Below, in pieces: positions 1 to 9,032 of a stretch of 64,000 nucleotides of DNA. Each line of letters begins with the position of its first letter. The first letter of the stretch is position 1. The translations under genes and the position numbers were made by a program. The notes under the pieces are model-generated. The model had not been told where the DNA came from, ran no database searches, and was given only the letters and a program-made list of their open reading frames with translations. Origin of the DNA: a bacterium 210917-SL.2.15 (lineage in GTDB: Bacteria; Bacillota; Clostridia; Oscillospirales; Oscillospiraceae); NCBI GenBank assembly GCA_020555605.1, contig JAJCJC010000004.1, positions 62,001-126,000 of the forward strand, written 5' to 3'.

Positions 1-2
1 AA

Positions 3-539
3 ACGGAAAAATACGCCCATGTGACTTTCTTTTTCAACGGCGGCAGCGAGACGGTGTTCCCCGGCGAGGACCGGGTGCTGGTCCCCTCCCCCAAGGTGGC
101 AACCTACGATCTGCAGCCTGAAATGAGTGCCGCAGAAGTCACCGAGCAGGCCACCGAACGCATCCGCAGCGGCGAATACGATGTGATCATCCTCAATTTT
201 GCCAACTGCGACATGGTGGGCCACACCGGGGTGTTCAACGCCGCCGTCAAAGCCGTGGAAACGGTGGACACTTGTGTGGGCGAGGTTGTCCGCGCCACAG
301 CGGAAATGGGCGGCATCTCCATGATCACTGCCGACCACGGCAACGCCGAAAAAATGCTCGACGAAAATGGCCAGCCCCATACGGCCCATACCACCAATCT
401 GGTGCCCTTCATCGTGGTGGGCGCCGCCACCAAGCTGCGCAGTGGCGGGCGTCTGGCCGACATCGCCCCCACCATGCTGGATCTGATGGGCCTAGAATGT
501 CCCGCCGAAATGGACGGAAAAACGCTGATTATTTCCTGA
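3..539 (+). CDS. gpmI: 2,3-bisphosphoglycerate-independent phosphoglycerate mutase, C-terminal part
   Basis: Cofactor-independent phosphoglycerate mutase interconverts 3- and 2-phosphoglycerate in glycolysis. Only the last 178 codons are inside the window; the frame is open from the left edge, so the real start lies upstream. Family landmarks are the segment [14 protein letters not shown], the metal-ligand motif ADHGNAE and the HTAHTTN segment with its conserved histidines, all in the alkaline-phosphatase-like domain. The next gene, eno, follows 68 bp downstream in the same direction and catalyses the next glycolytic step, so the two are probably co-transcribed. Identification is firm. Confidence 0.95.
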   Translation, partial: TEKYAHVTFFFNGGSETVFPGEDRVLVPSPKVATYDLQPEMSAAEVTEQATERIRSGEYDVIILNFANCDMVGHTGVFNAAVKAVETVDTCVGEVVRATAEMGGISMITADHGNAEKMLDENGQPHTAHTTNLVPFIVVGAATKLRSGGRLADIAPTMLDLMGLECPAEMDGKTLIIS

Positions 540-604
540 GAGCACCTGTTCGTTTCGTTACTTTCGCTTTTCCCTGCTTTTTGAAACTTCAAAGGAGGAA
601 TTAA

Positions 605-1894
<1,290 letters not shown>

Positions 1895-1910
1895 GCGGCA
1901 TTATCCGTTC

Positions 1911-1944
1911 CGGGCGGAGCACATTTTGTGCTCCGCCCGTTTTG
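1911..1944 (+). terminator. Intrinsic terminator after eno
   Basis: Twelve-bp stem (CGGGCGGAGCAC / GTGCTCCGCCCG) with a five-base loop, followed by a short T tract, 17 bp after the enolase stop. Confidence 0.9.
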
Positions 1945-1952
1945 CATTGTTT

Positions 1953-2216
1953 ATGTTTTTCTTAGGATTTATGTGTCTGTTCGCCCCCAGCGCCTGCGCC
2001 CCTTCCTTCAGCGGCAGCCGCATCGGCAGCGTGGATGTCCGAATCCAATCACCGGACAGCACACCTGTATTCGACTCCGAAAGCCTGGCCACGGGCCACT
2101 ATGAAATCCAGATCGACCAGGGCGGAACTTACTCCTGCATGGTAACCGGACACCGCGCCAAAGGGAGCATTCACATCTACCGGGAAACAGCGGAGCAAGA
2201 ACGTGCAAAAAATTGA
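1953..2216 (+). CDS. Small putative secreted protein
   Basis: I do not recognise a named family. The reading frame encodes 87 residues: a short hydrophobic start (MFFLGFMCLFAPSACAPS) that could be a signal or lipoprotein leader, then a polar domain ending YEIQIDQGGTYSCMVTGHRAKGS, which reads like a small extracellular beta-sandwich module. There is no convincing ribosome-binding site, and the possible starts at 1953 and 1971 lie just behind the eno terminator, so it may be an N-terminally truncated remnant. A strong hairpin follows the stop, which favours a real former transcription unit. Confidence 0.4.
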   Translation: MFFLGFMCLFAPSACAPSFSGSRIGSVDVRIQSPDSTPVFDSESLATGHYEIQIDQGGTYSCMVTGHRAKGSIHIYRETAEQERAKN

Positions 2217-2238
2217 AAAATTTTTCCTGTGACGGTAT

Positions 2239-2288
2239 AAAAGGCCTTTTGCGTGGTAATGATACACGCAAAGGCCTTTCTCTTTTTC
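2239..2288 (+). terminator. Intrinsic terminator
   Basis: Long inverted repeat (AAAGGCCTTTTGCGTG with CACGCAAAGGCCTTT) around a nine-base loop, followed by a T-rich tract. Confidence 0.85.
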
Positions 2289-2373
2289 GAAAAAAGAAGC
2301 GCCCCATCGGCATGCCGCCGCCGCAAGCGCGGCCGCCGCGCAGCAAAAACGCGGTGCAGCAGGAGGAAGTTTT

Positions 2374-3096
2374 ATGAAAACATCTGGAAAGTTAAACGAA
2401 TTTCTGAACGGAGCAGGATTCTACATAGTCCTGTTCCTGGCCGTCGCCATCATTGGAGCATCGGGCTATTTCATTTACACCACCCTCTTCGGCGACCGCG
2501 AATCACCGGACGCCTCTTCTTCCGGCGGCAATGCAATTGTTTCAGAGCAGCCGGAGCACCAGACGCCGGACGTAGAGCTTCACGAAGACGTGACGCTGCC
2601 TCAAAACGAACTGGACCGGGAAACGGTTTCCGTGTCCAGCACGGTCCCCGTAGAAACCCCCACCGATGAGGCCGCTCCGGCGGATACGCGCATTGTCGCC
2701 CCCCTCTCCGGCGACACGCTCACCCCTTTCAGCATGGACGCGCTGCTCTATAACGCGACCATGAACGATTGGCGGACCCACAACGGCGTGGATATTTCCG
2801 CCCAGGAAGGGGATGCGGTATCCGCCGCTGCCTCCGGCAAGGTCCTCTCTGTGGTAGAGGACTACTGGCTGGGCACCACCGTCACCATTTCCTGCGCCGA
2901 CGGCTATGAGCTGACCTATGGCAGCCTCCAGACCGCCGACGTCTCCGCCGGACAGCAGGTCAGCGCCGGCGATACCATCGGCTCGGCCGGTATGACCGCC
3001 CTGTTGGAAGAAGCGCTCGGTCCTCACCTGCACTTTTCCGTTGTCAAAGACGGCGTGGCTGTCGACCCTGCCGTTTATCTGAAACAGGGTGCCTGA
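2374..3096 (+). CDS. M23-family (LytM) peptidase, SpoIIQ-like
   Basis: A 240-residue protein with one N-terminal membrane segment (about residues 16-38), an acidic Ser/Thr-rich linker and a C-terminal LytM/peptidase M23 domain. The zinc ligands of an active M23 enzyme are visible: HNGVD near residue 136 and HLHF near residue 219. Size and layout fit SpoIIQ, the forespore protein that pairs with SpoIIIAH across the intermembrane space during engulfment. Clostridial SpoIIQ proteins often keep an intact zinc site, as here. An AGGAGG-type site precedes the ATG. It appears monocistronic. A general cell-wall endopeptidase is the alternative, but spoIID and bofA elsewhere in the window favour a sporulation role. 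Confidence 0.8.
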   Translation: MKTSGKLNEFLNGAGFYIVLFLAVAIIGASGYFIYTTLFGDRESPDASSSGGNAIVSEQPEHQTPDVELHEDVTLPQNELDRETVSVSSTVPVETPTDEAAPADTRIVAPLSGDTLTPFSMDALLYNATMNDWRTHNGVDISAQEGDAVSAAASGKVLSVVEDYWLGTTVTISCADGYELTYGSLQTADVSAGQQVSAGDTIGSAGMTALLEEALGPHLHFSVVKDGVAVDPAVYLKQGA

Positions 3097-3128
3097 TCAA
3101 AGCTTTTTTCTTTCCTCTCTCATCCCCC

Positions 3129-3184
3129 CATACAAACAGGACGGCGTCCGTAGCGTATGCTGCGGACGCCGTCCTGTTTGTATG
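3129..3184. terminator. 22-bp perfect inverted repeat between convergent genes
   Basis: The arms at 3129-3150 and 3163-3184 are perfect inverted copies (CATACAAACAGGAC... paired with ...GTCCTGTTTGTATG) around a 12-base loop. It sits between the convergent ends of the SpoIIQ-like gene and the acetyltransferase gene and probably acts as a bidirectional terminator, although the T tract is short. Confidence 0.75.
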
Positions 3185-3204
3185 GGGCAGTTACGGCGGC
3201 ATGC

Positions 3205-3939
3205 TCACCGCTCCATCCAGCACACCAGCTCCTCCGCCACCGTCATGCCCAAACTGCGCTGCAGGGCCAGAGACGCTGTATTGCCTTCGGCGATCTGGCC
3301 GAAAGGAATGTGTCCCCGTTCCAAAGCACGCCGGATTGCCACCTGCTCCAGATAGGTTCCAAGCCCCCGGCGGCGGTATGCGGGCAATACTGTGAGCAAT
3401 CCAATGGAACCTTCTTCATGGGTCCCTGCAAATCCCGCCAGCGCGCCGTCCAGAGAAACGCAGAACACCGTACCGCTCCGGATGCGGTCGTACAGATAAC
3501 GCTCCACTGCCGCCGCATCCCCGGAAGAAGGCCCCGGCATATGATAATACCGGGCCAGATCTGGCGCATCCTCCAGCCGCGCCGGATATACTTGGGCGCC
3601 GATCTCCGGCACGGTGATCGACGCTTTTTCATACCATGCATTATAATAGGTTTCAATACAGGCGGGTTGAAAGCACTGCGCCAGCGGCCCGATCTGTGCC
3701 GTATCCTGCACCTCCAGCATCGTCGTATCCGGCGGCACCAAGCGAAAGAGCTCCAGCGCAGCTTGCGTATCCGACGCGGCAAGCTGATAAACCGTGCCGC
3801 CTGTGCACAAAAGGCAGCCCCGCTCGTTGACTGCCTTTACCTCGGCCAGCCCTCCTTCCAGCGCCGACAGCAGATTGATATTCCGATCCTTCTCTTGCTG
3901 CAGATAGTCCCGGGCCAGAGCTTTCCAATTTTCTTTCAT
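3205..3939 (-). CDS. GNAT-family N-acetyltransferase
   Basis: Probable acetyl-CoA-dependent acetyltransferase of unknown substrate, 244 residues. The C-terminal half carries the GNAT core: the strand IGLLTVLPAYRRRGLGTYL contains the acetyl-CoA pyrophosphate-binding motif (RRRGLG), followed by a conserved helix and the ALQRSLGM segment typical of motif B. The N-terminal 130 residues resemble a second, degenerate GNAT half. I chose the ATG at 3939 because it has an AGGAG site about 9 bp upstream; the frame is open for 45 more codons but those have no initiation signal. It is divergent from serC-serA. Confidence 0.8.
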   Translation of the reverse strand: MKENWKALARDYLQQEKDRNINLLSALEGGLAEVKAVNERGCLLCTGGTVYQLAASDTQAALELFRLVPPDTTMLEVQDTAQIGPLAQCFQPACIETYYNAWYEKASITVPEIGAQVYPARLEDAPDLARYYHMPGPSSGDAAAVERYLYDRIRSGTVFCVSLDGALAGFAGTHEEGSIGLLTVLPAYRRRGLGTYLEQVAIRRALERGHIPFGQIAEGNTASLALQRSLGMTVAEELVCWMER

Positions 3940-4063
3940 ACCTCTTTTCTCCTTTTTCCGCCTGCAAACGCACAAAAGGCGCTTCTTTTTCCGCTGTGCG
4001 CGGATTTTCTTCGGTATAGCACAAAATCCTGTTCCAAGCCAGAGGAAAGCGCAGTTTCCACTC

Positions 4064-4130
4064 TTGCAACGCACACTTCACTGTGCTACAATAGGAAAAT
4101 AGTGGGGCTTCATCAGCCCCTTTTCTCTTT
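4064..4130 (+). promoter_or_regulatory. serC promoter and leader hairpin
   Basis: A sigma-A promoter TTGCAA (4064-4069), 17 bp, TACAAT (4087-4092) precedes serC. The short leader contains a terminator-like hairpin, GGGGCT (4104-4109) with AGCCCC (4115-4120), followed by TTTTCTCTTTT. The hairpin lies upstream of the ribosome-binding site and could attenuate serC-serA, although no classical T-box or riboswitch fits in the space. Confidence 0.7.
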
Positions 4131-4163
4131 TATCATTACAAACACGAAAGGAGTCGAAACGTT

Positions 4164-5255
4164 TTGTTCAGCGAACGAATCTACAATTTTTCCGCCGGCC
4201 CTTCCATGCTGCCGCTGCCCGTTTTACAGCAGGCACAGCAGGAGCTTACCAACTGCGGCGGTTCCGGTATGTCAGTGATGGAGATGAGTCACCGATCTTC
4301 TGCGTTCGACTCTATTTTCCAGGATACCAAATTGCGCCTGCGAGCACTCCTGCAGATACCGGATCACTATGAGATCCTCTTTCTGCAGGGCGGCGCCAGC
4401 ACCCAGTTTGCCATGGTGCCCATGAACCTGATGGGCCGAACGGGTCGGGCCGATTACGCCCTGACCGGCAATTTTTCCACAAAGGCCTATGAAGAAGCCC
4501 AAAAGTTTGGTCCATGCGCCGTCGCCTGTTCCAGCGCCGATCAAAACCACACCTATATCCCCCAGCAGGATGCGCTGCAGCTGGACGCCAACGCATCCTA
4601 TTTCCATTACTGTGCCAACAATACCATCTATGGTACCGAGTGGAACTATGTGCCGGACACCGGTACTGTCCCCCTCGTGTGCGACATGAGTTCCAATATT
4701 CTCTCTAAACCCGTGGACGTGAACCGTTACGGCCTGATCTATGCCGGAGCGCAAAAAAACATGGCCCCTGCCGGCGTAACGGTGGTGATCCTCCGCCGCG
4801 ACCTGGCAGGCAGCGCCCCAGAAAGCACGCCCACAATGCTCAACTACGCCACCCATATCAAGGGCGATTCCATGTACAATACGCCCCCATGCTGGTGTAT
4901 CTATGTGCTGGGGCTGGTGGCAAAATGGCTGCAGGAAGAGGTCGGCGGCCTGGCAGAAATGGCCCGGCGCAACGAAGAAAAAGCCGCCTTGCTTTATGCC
5001 TATTTGGATGAAAGCCATCTCTTCCACGCAACAGCGCAAAAGGCATACCGCAGCCGCATGAACGTCATCTTCCGTACCAGCAGCCAAGATCTGGACGCTC
5101 AGTTTGCCAAAGAAGCGGCAGCGGCGGGACTCTCCAACCTGAAAGGCCACCGTCTGGTAGGCGGCATGCGCGCCTCGCTGTACAACGCCATGCCCACTGA
5201 GGGCGTAAAAGCCCTGATCGATTTCATGGCACGCTTTGAAAAAGAACATATCTGA
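4164..5255 (+). CDS. serC: Phosphoserine aminotransferase
   Basis: PLP enzyme that converts 3-phosphohydroxypyruvate to O-phosphoserine in serine synthesis. The 363-residue protein has standard length. It opens with the family segment YNFSAGPSMLP, has the substrate-phosphate motif GGAS, and carries the PLP lysine in AGAQKNMAPAG near residue 197. The start is a TTG with an AAAGGAG site about 10 bp upstream; no in-frame ATG gives the full N terminus. serA starts 17 bp after its stop, giving a two-gene serine operon behind one promoter. Confidence 0.96.
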   Translation: MFSERIYNFSAGPSMLPLPVLQQAQQELTNCGGSGMSVMEMSHRSSAFDSIFQDTKLRLRALLQIPDHYEILFLQGGASTQFAMVPMNLMGRTGRADYALTGNFSTKAYEEAQKFGPCAVACSSADQNHTYIPQQDALQLDANASYFHYCANNTIYGTEWNYVPDTGTVPLVCDMSSNILSKPVDVNRYGLIYAGAQKNMAPAGVTVVILRRDLAGSAPESTPTMLNYATHIKGDSMYNTPPCWCIYVLGLVAKWLQEEVGGLAEMARRNEEKAALLYAYLDESHLFHATAQKAYRSRMNVIFRTSSQDLDAQFAKEAAAAGLSNLKGHRLVGGMRASLYNAMPTEGVKALIDFMARFEKEHI

Positions 5256-5272
5256 AAGGATTGAACTACATT

Positions 5273-6439
5273 ATGTATAAGGTAAAAACGCTCAATCACA
5301 TCTCCCCCTCCTGCATGGAAATCATGACGCCGGACCACTATGAAATTTCAGACACCATGGCCGATCCGGACGCGATTTTTGTCCGCGCCACCGATATGCA
5401 CAATTATGAATTCAACCCGGCACTGCGCTGCATTGCCCGCGCAGGGATCGGCGTGAACACAATTCCCCTGCAGCGCTGCAGCGAAGCCGGCATCGTGGTA
5501 TTCAACACCCCCGGCGGCAACGCCAACGCTGTCAAGGAATTGTTCCTGTTCGGCCTGGGCATGGCCTCCCGCGATCTGATGGGCGGCATGCGCTGGGTGT
5601 ACAATTACAACGATCCAGACGTGCCCGTGGAAGTAGCCATGGAGAAGATTAAAAAGCAGTTTGCCGGCCCGGAATATTACCGCAAAAGCATCGGCGTCAT
5701 CGGCACCGGTAACGTCGGCTGCCTGGTGGCGAACATTGCCCTGGATATGGGCATGACCGTATACGGCTATGATCCCTATCTCTCGGTCAATGCCGCCTGG
5801 CGCGTATCCCGGCACGTGACCCGTGTGGACGATCTGGACACGCTGCTGCGCAACTGCGACTATATCACGCTGCACACCCCGCTGACCGACGAGACAAGAG
5901 GTATGATCAACGCCGCGCGCATCGCTAAAATGAAAGACGGCGTGCGCATTATCAACTACGCCCGCGGCGAAGTAGTGGACGAAGACGCCATCATCGATGC
6001 CCTGCACAGCGGGAAGGTAGAGCGCTTCGTAGCAGATTTCCCCACCGCCCGCCTCATCCAGGAACCCAAGGCCATCCTAACACCGCACCTGGGCGGCACC
6101 ACGGTGGAGGCCGAAGCCAATTGCGCCCGCATGGCCGCCGAGGAAATGGACGATTACCTGCGCACCGGCAATATCAAAAACTCCGTCAATATGCCAGATC
6201 TGCACATGGATCGCACCGGCCCCATTCGGATCTGTATCATTCACCGCAATCTGCCGGGCATGCTGACCACTCTGCTGCCGATTTTTGCCAAGGACCAGAT
6301 CAACATTGAAAACATGACCAACAAATCCCGCGGCGAATATGCCTATTCCGTGTTTGATCTGAATGCCGATGTAGAAGAGTCTGTGGTTTCCGAACTCAAA
6401 GCGGTTGAAGGTGTCCTTCGCGTACGTGTACTGCACTAA
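5273..6439 (+). CDS. serA: D-3-phosphoglycerate dehydrogenase
   Basis: First enzyme of serine synthesis, oxidising 3-phosphoglycerate with NAD. The 388-residue protein has the 2-hydroxyacid dehydrogenase fold: the Rossmann motif GVIGTGNVG near residue 140, catalytic Arg in YARGEVVDED near 229 and catalytic His in TPHLGGTT near 270. A C-terminal ACT domain (from about residue 318) suggests allosteric control by serine. This is the short form with an ACT domain but no ASB insert. I chose the ATG at 5273 because AAAGGA lies 12 bp upstream; an upstream TTG has no spacing. Co-transcribed with serC. Confidence 0.96.
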   Translation: MYKVKTLNHISPSCMEIMTPDHYEISDTMADPDAIFVRATDMHNYEFNPALRCIARAGIGVNTIPLQRCSEAGIVVFNTPGGNANAVKELFLFGLGMASRDLMGGMRWVYNYNDPDVPVEVAMEKIKKQFAGPEYYRKSIGVIGTGNVGCLVANIALDMGMTVYGYDPYLSVNAAWRVSRHVTRVDDLDTLLRNCDYITLHTPLTDETRGMINAARIAKMKDGVRIINYARGEVVDEDAIIDALHSGKVERFVADFPTARLIQEPKAILTPHLGGTTVEAEANCARMAAEEMDDYLRTGNIKNSVNMPDLHMDRTGPIRICIIHRNLPGMLTTLLPIFAKDQINIENMTNKSRGEYAYSVFDLNADVEESVVSELKAVEGVLRVRVLH

Positions 6440-6452
6440 ATAAAAAACAGCC

Positions 6453-6484
6453 GCGCCTCCGCCGGACTGTGCGGAGGCGCTTTG
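6453..6484 (+). terminator. Terminator after serA
   Basis: Ten-bp GC-rich stem (GCGCCTCCGC / GCGGAGGCGC) with an eight-base loop and a short T tract just after the serA stop. Confidence 0.75.
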
Positions 6485-6562
6485 CGTCGCCTTTGTACGC
6501 CGCAGTGTCTTTCCTGTACCTCCCAAGGCATGGGGAGCGTGAAATGGACAACCATCGTAGCC

Positions 6563-6600
6563 AGAAAAAAATCGGTCCTGCCAATGGCAGGACCGATTTG
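6563..6600 (-). terminator. Terminator for the minus-strand GNAT gene
   Basis: Twelve-bp stem (ATCGGTCCTGCC / GGCAGGACCGAT) with a three-base loop; read on the minus strand it is followed by TTTTTT. Confidence 0.85.
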
Positions 6601-6603
6601 ATT

Positions 6604-7446
6604 TTATGAAAGCGGCAGTCCGCAGCCCAGATAACCCTCGGGCCGCTCCATCTTGGCGAAGCCATTCATCAGACGCAGCATACCGAGCGGCACGCAGCGC
6701 ACACATTGATTTGCCTTCAATGCCCTCGTCAGCAGGGCCAGCGCCTCCCGCTCCTGCCCTTCCGCCCCCAGCAGCTCGCGGATCACCGCCGTACCGCCCG
6801 CCTTGGCGGCAATGGCGCAGGCAGTGCCGCCAAGGGGCAGCGCCACTTGAAACAGCCCGCCGCCGCTGCGCTCGGCCAGTTCCCGCTGCAGCGCCGTCAG
6901 CGCCGGACCGAGGACCACGTGATCCCGCCCCTGCAGCAGTTTCTCGCGCAACCGCTCATATGCCTCCGGAGGGCTGCGGCGGCAAATGCCGCTGCAGTCC
7001 GGCAGATCCGTTTCCAAAAAAGGCTCCTCTGCGGCGTGCCCCAGCGTCCAGAATCCCTGCATGGAGAAAAAAAGCTCCAGCGTGTTGTCCTGCAGCAACG
7101 TCCAAACGCCTCCGGCCCCTTTTTCCACCAGAAAATCGCAGGCCGTTTCCACCAGCCAGCCGGCATAGTTCTGATGCCGACACGCCGGATCCGTCGCCAG
7201 CCCCACCAGACAGGGCGCCGGCGCATAGCGATCCTGTGTGCCGCTGTACCAGAAGGCAGGCAACAGAAACACCATGCTCTGCACCACGCCGTCTTCCAGC
7301 AATACCAAACTGGATTCCACATGTTCTGGCACAAAACAATGCTGGAAAAACCATGCCTCATTTTCTTCGCCAAAACTCTTGCGCCACAACTCCCTCAGCC
7401 GCGGCAGATCTTCCACCCCGGCGGCGCGCAGGCTGATTTTCGCCAT
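6604..7446 (-). CDS. GNAT-family N-acetyltransferase
   Basis: A 280-residue acetyltransferase of unknown substrate. The GNAT core is in the N-terminal half: SLVLLEDGVVQSMVFLLP forms the central strands and LVGLATDPACRHQNYAGWLV the acetyl-CoA-binding loop, here with HQNYAG in place of the usual Q/RxxGxG/A. The C-terminal half resembles the extension seen in Eis-like two-domain proteins. It is divergent from nothing but sits upstream, in the minus-strand sense, of its own terminator and directly downstream of pspC and the helicase gene, with 7 bp to pspC, so the three may be co-transcribed. Confidence 0.75.
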   Translation of the reverse strand: MAKISLRAAGVEDLPRLRELWRKSFGEENEAWFFQHCFVPEHVESSLVLLEDGVVQSMVFLLPAFWYSGTQDRYAPAPCLVGLATDPACRHQNYAGWLVETACDFLVEKGAGGVWTLLQDNTLELFFSMQGFWTLGHAAEEPFLETDLPDCSGICRRSPPEAYERLREKLLQGRDHVVLGPALTALQRELAERSGGGLFQVALPLGGTACAIAAKAGGTAVIRELLGAEGQEREALALLTRALKANQCVRCVPLGMLRLMNGFAKMERPEGYLGCGLPLS

Positions 7447-7452
7447 AGCGCT

Positions 7453-7635
7453 TTACGCTTTCGGGAGCAGCAGTGCAGCCACGCAGTAAACGATGGCGCC
7501 GGTCCCAATGCTGCCGATGCTCAGCAGGACGGCAAGAATCCGCACGATGCTGGGATCAATGTTGAAATATTCCGCAATGCCGCCGCACACGCCGGCAATG
7601 ATACAGGATTGACGGGAACGATACAGTCTTTTCAT
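7453..7635 (-). CDS. PspC domain protein
   Basis: A 60-residue protein that is a single PspC domain: a short basic start (MKRLYRSRQS), the conserved IAGVCGGIAEYFNIDPSIVR block and one membrane segment. PspC domains occur in phage-shock membrane-stress systems and in many free-standing small proteins whose function is unknown. It lies 5 bp after the helicase stop and 7 bp before the GNAT start, all on the minus strand, which suggests one operon. Confidence 0.9.
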   Translation of the reverse strand: MKRLYRSRQSCIIAGVCGGIAEYFNIDPSIVRILAVLLSIGSIGTGAIVYCVAALLLPKA

Positions 7636-7640
7636 AGCCT

Positions 7641-8804
7641 TTATCCTTTCTTGACCGCGACCAGGTTGCCCTCCGCGTCCACACTGACCGCGGTAATCGC
7701 ATTTCTGGTGAACTTTGCAATTTCGTCCAGACGCACCATGGCGCCGTAATCCGACACAAACGTGTACGCCACACCATGGCGTTTAGCCCTTCCGGTACGG
7801 CCGATGCGGTGGATATAATATTCATTTTCATCCGGCACATCGTAGTTGAACACCGCATCCACATCGTCTACGTCAATGCCGCGGGCCGCCACGTCGGTAG
7901 CCACAAACACACGCAGTTTCCCATCCCGGAAGCGCTGCATCACCTTTTCCCGCTTCACCTGAGGGATATCGCCGTGGATGCATTCGGCTTCCACACCGCC
8001 CATCTGCAGAAACTTGGTCGCCCGCTCCACCATACTCTTGGTGTTGCAGAACACCACTACCCGCTCATAACCTTCCTTGTTCAAAATGCGGAGCATGGTG
8101 TCCACTTTGGCGTCCCGCGCCACATCGATGCGGTACTGGATAATGTCCGGCTTGTTCTGCTCGTCGGCCCGGACGGTAATTTCCTCGGCATCACGCTGGT
8201 AGACCCAGGCAATGTCCATTACTTCACGAGAGATGGTGGCCGAAAACAGCCCCAGGTTTTTGCGATGGGGGATCTTGTCCAAAATGCGGGTCACGTCGTG
8301 GATAAAGCCCATGTCCAGCATACGGTCCGCCTCATCCAGCACAACGGTCTGCACCGCGTCCACTTTGATGGTACGGCGCTTCATATGGTCGCTGAAGCGT
8401 CCCGGCGTGGCCACAATGATCTGCGGGTTGCGCTTGAGAGCATTGATCTGCTTGCCGATGGGCTGGCCGCCGTAGCAGCAGACAATTTTTACTCCCTCCA
8501 GGTAGACGGACAAATCCCGCAGCTCGTCGGTGATCTGCATCGCCAGTTCCCGGGTCGGCGCCAGGATCACAGCCTGGATCACCTCGCTTTCCGGGTCAAT
8601 ATGTTCCAGGATCGGAATGCCGAAAGCAAAGGTCTTTCCGGTGCCCGTGGGGGCTTTGGCGGTCACATCCTTCCATTCCAGCATGGGTGGAATGGCCCCG
8701 GCCTGGATGGGAGTGGACACTTCATATCCCTTTTTCTCGATCGCGCGCAGAATCGGCTCGGATAGTCCCAGCGAATCAAAGCGCACGCCTTGCGTCAGTT
8801 CCAT
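7641..8804 (-). CDS. DEAD-box ATP-dependent RNA helicase
   Basis: RNA-remodelling ATPase of the DEAD-box family, 387 residues. The helicase motifs occur in order: the Q motif region, Walker A as APTGTGKT, PTRELA, VLDEADRMLDMGF, the SAT motif (FSATIS), and HRIGRTGRA near the C terminus. The protein stops shortly after the second RecA domain and so lacks the basic or RNA-binding tail of CshA/DbpA-type helicases; it is a minimal core. A good promoter lies upstream and pspC follows, so it heads a small minus-strand operon. The exact RNA substrate cannot be inferred. Confidence 0.93.
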   Translation of the reverse strand: MELTQGVRFDSLGLSEPILRAIEKKGYEVSTPIQAGAIPPMLEWKDVTAKAPTGTGKTFAFGIPILEHIDPESEVIQAVILAPTRELAMQITDELRDLSVYLEGVKIVCCYGGQPIGKQINALKRNPQIIVATPGRFSDHMKRRTIKVDAVQTVVLDEADRMLDMGFIHDVTRILDKIPHRKNLGLFSATISREVMDIAWVYQRDAEEITVRADEQNKPDIIQYRIDVARDAKVDTMLRILNKEGYERVVVFCNTKSMVERATKFLQMGGVEAECIHGDIPQVKREKVMQRFRDGKLRVFVATDVAARGIDVDDVDAVFNYDVPDENEYYIHRIGRTGRAKRHGVAYTFVSDYGAMVRLDEIAKFTRNAITAVSVDAEGNLVAVKKG

Positions 8805-8853
8805 AGTTCCTATTCCTCTATATTATAAATTTTGAATCTGGTGTGTATTGGAT

Positions 8854-8882
8854 ATTATAGCATAATTCCCTGCACCGTGCAA
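8854..8882 (-). promoter_or_regulatory. Promoter for the DEAD-box helicase operon
   Basis: On the minus strand TTGCAC, 17 bp, TATAAT; start of transcription expected near 8847. Confidence 0.75.
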
Positions 8883-9032
8883 CTTTCCACCCCGCAGTGG
8901 CGGCGCTTCGCCGTCCGATGCTCCCCGCGCTGCCCCACAGGCAAAAAAGTTTTGCTTTTCCTCTATATTTTTCCGATGCCTTGTGCTATAGTAGATTGGT
9001 ATTATTATGCGCTAAAGGAGCAAAGGCGAATT

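Noticed and set aside
3129..3184. 22-bp inverted repeat considered as a transposon end or CRISPR-like repeat
   Set aside because: Single copy, located exactly between convergent genes and able to fold as one hairpin; a terminator explains it.
3157..4278. 373-codon plus-strand frame covering the GNAT gene
   Set aside because: Shadow of the minus-strand acetyltransferase and of the serC start; composition is Arg/His/Gln-rich without domain pattern.
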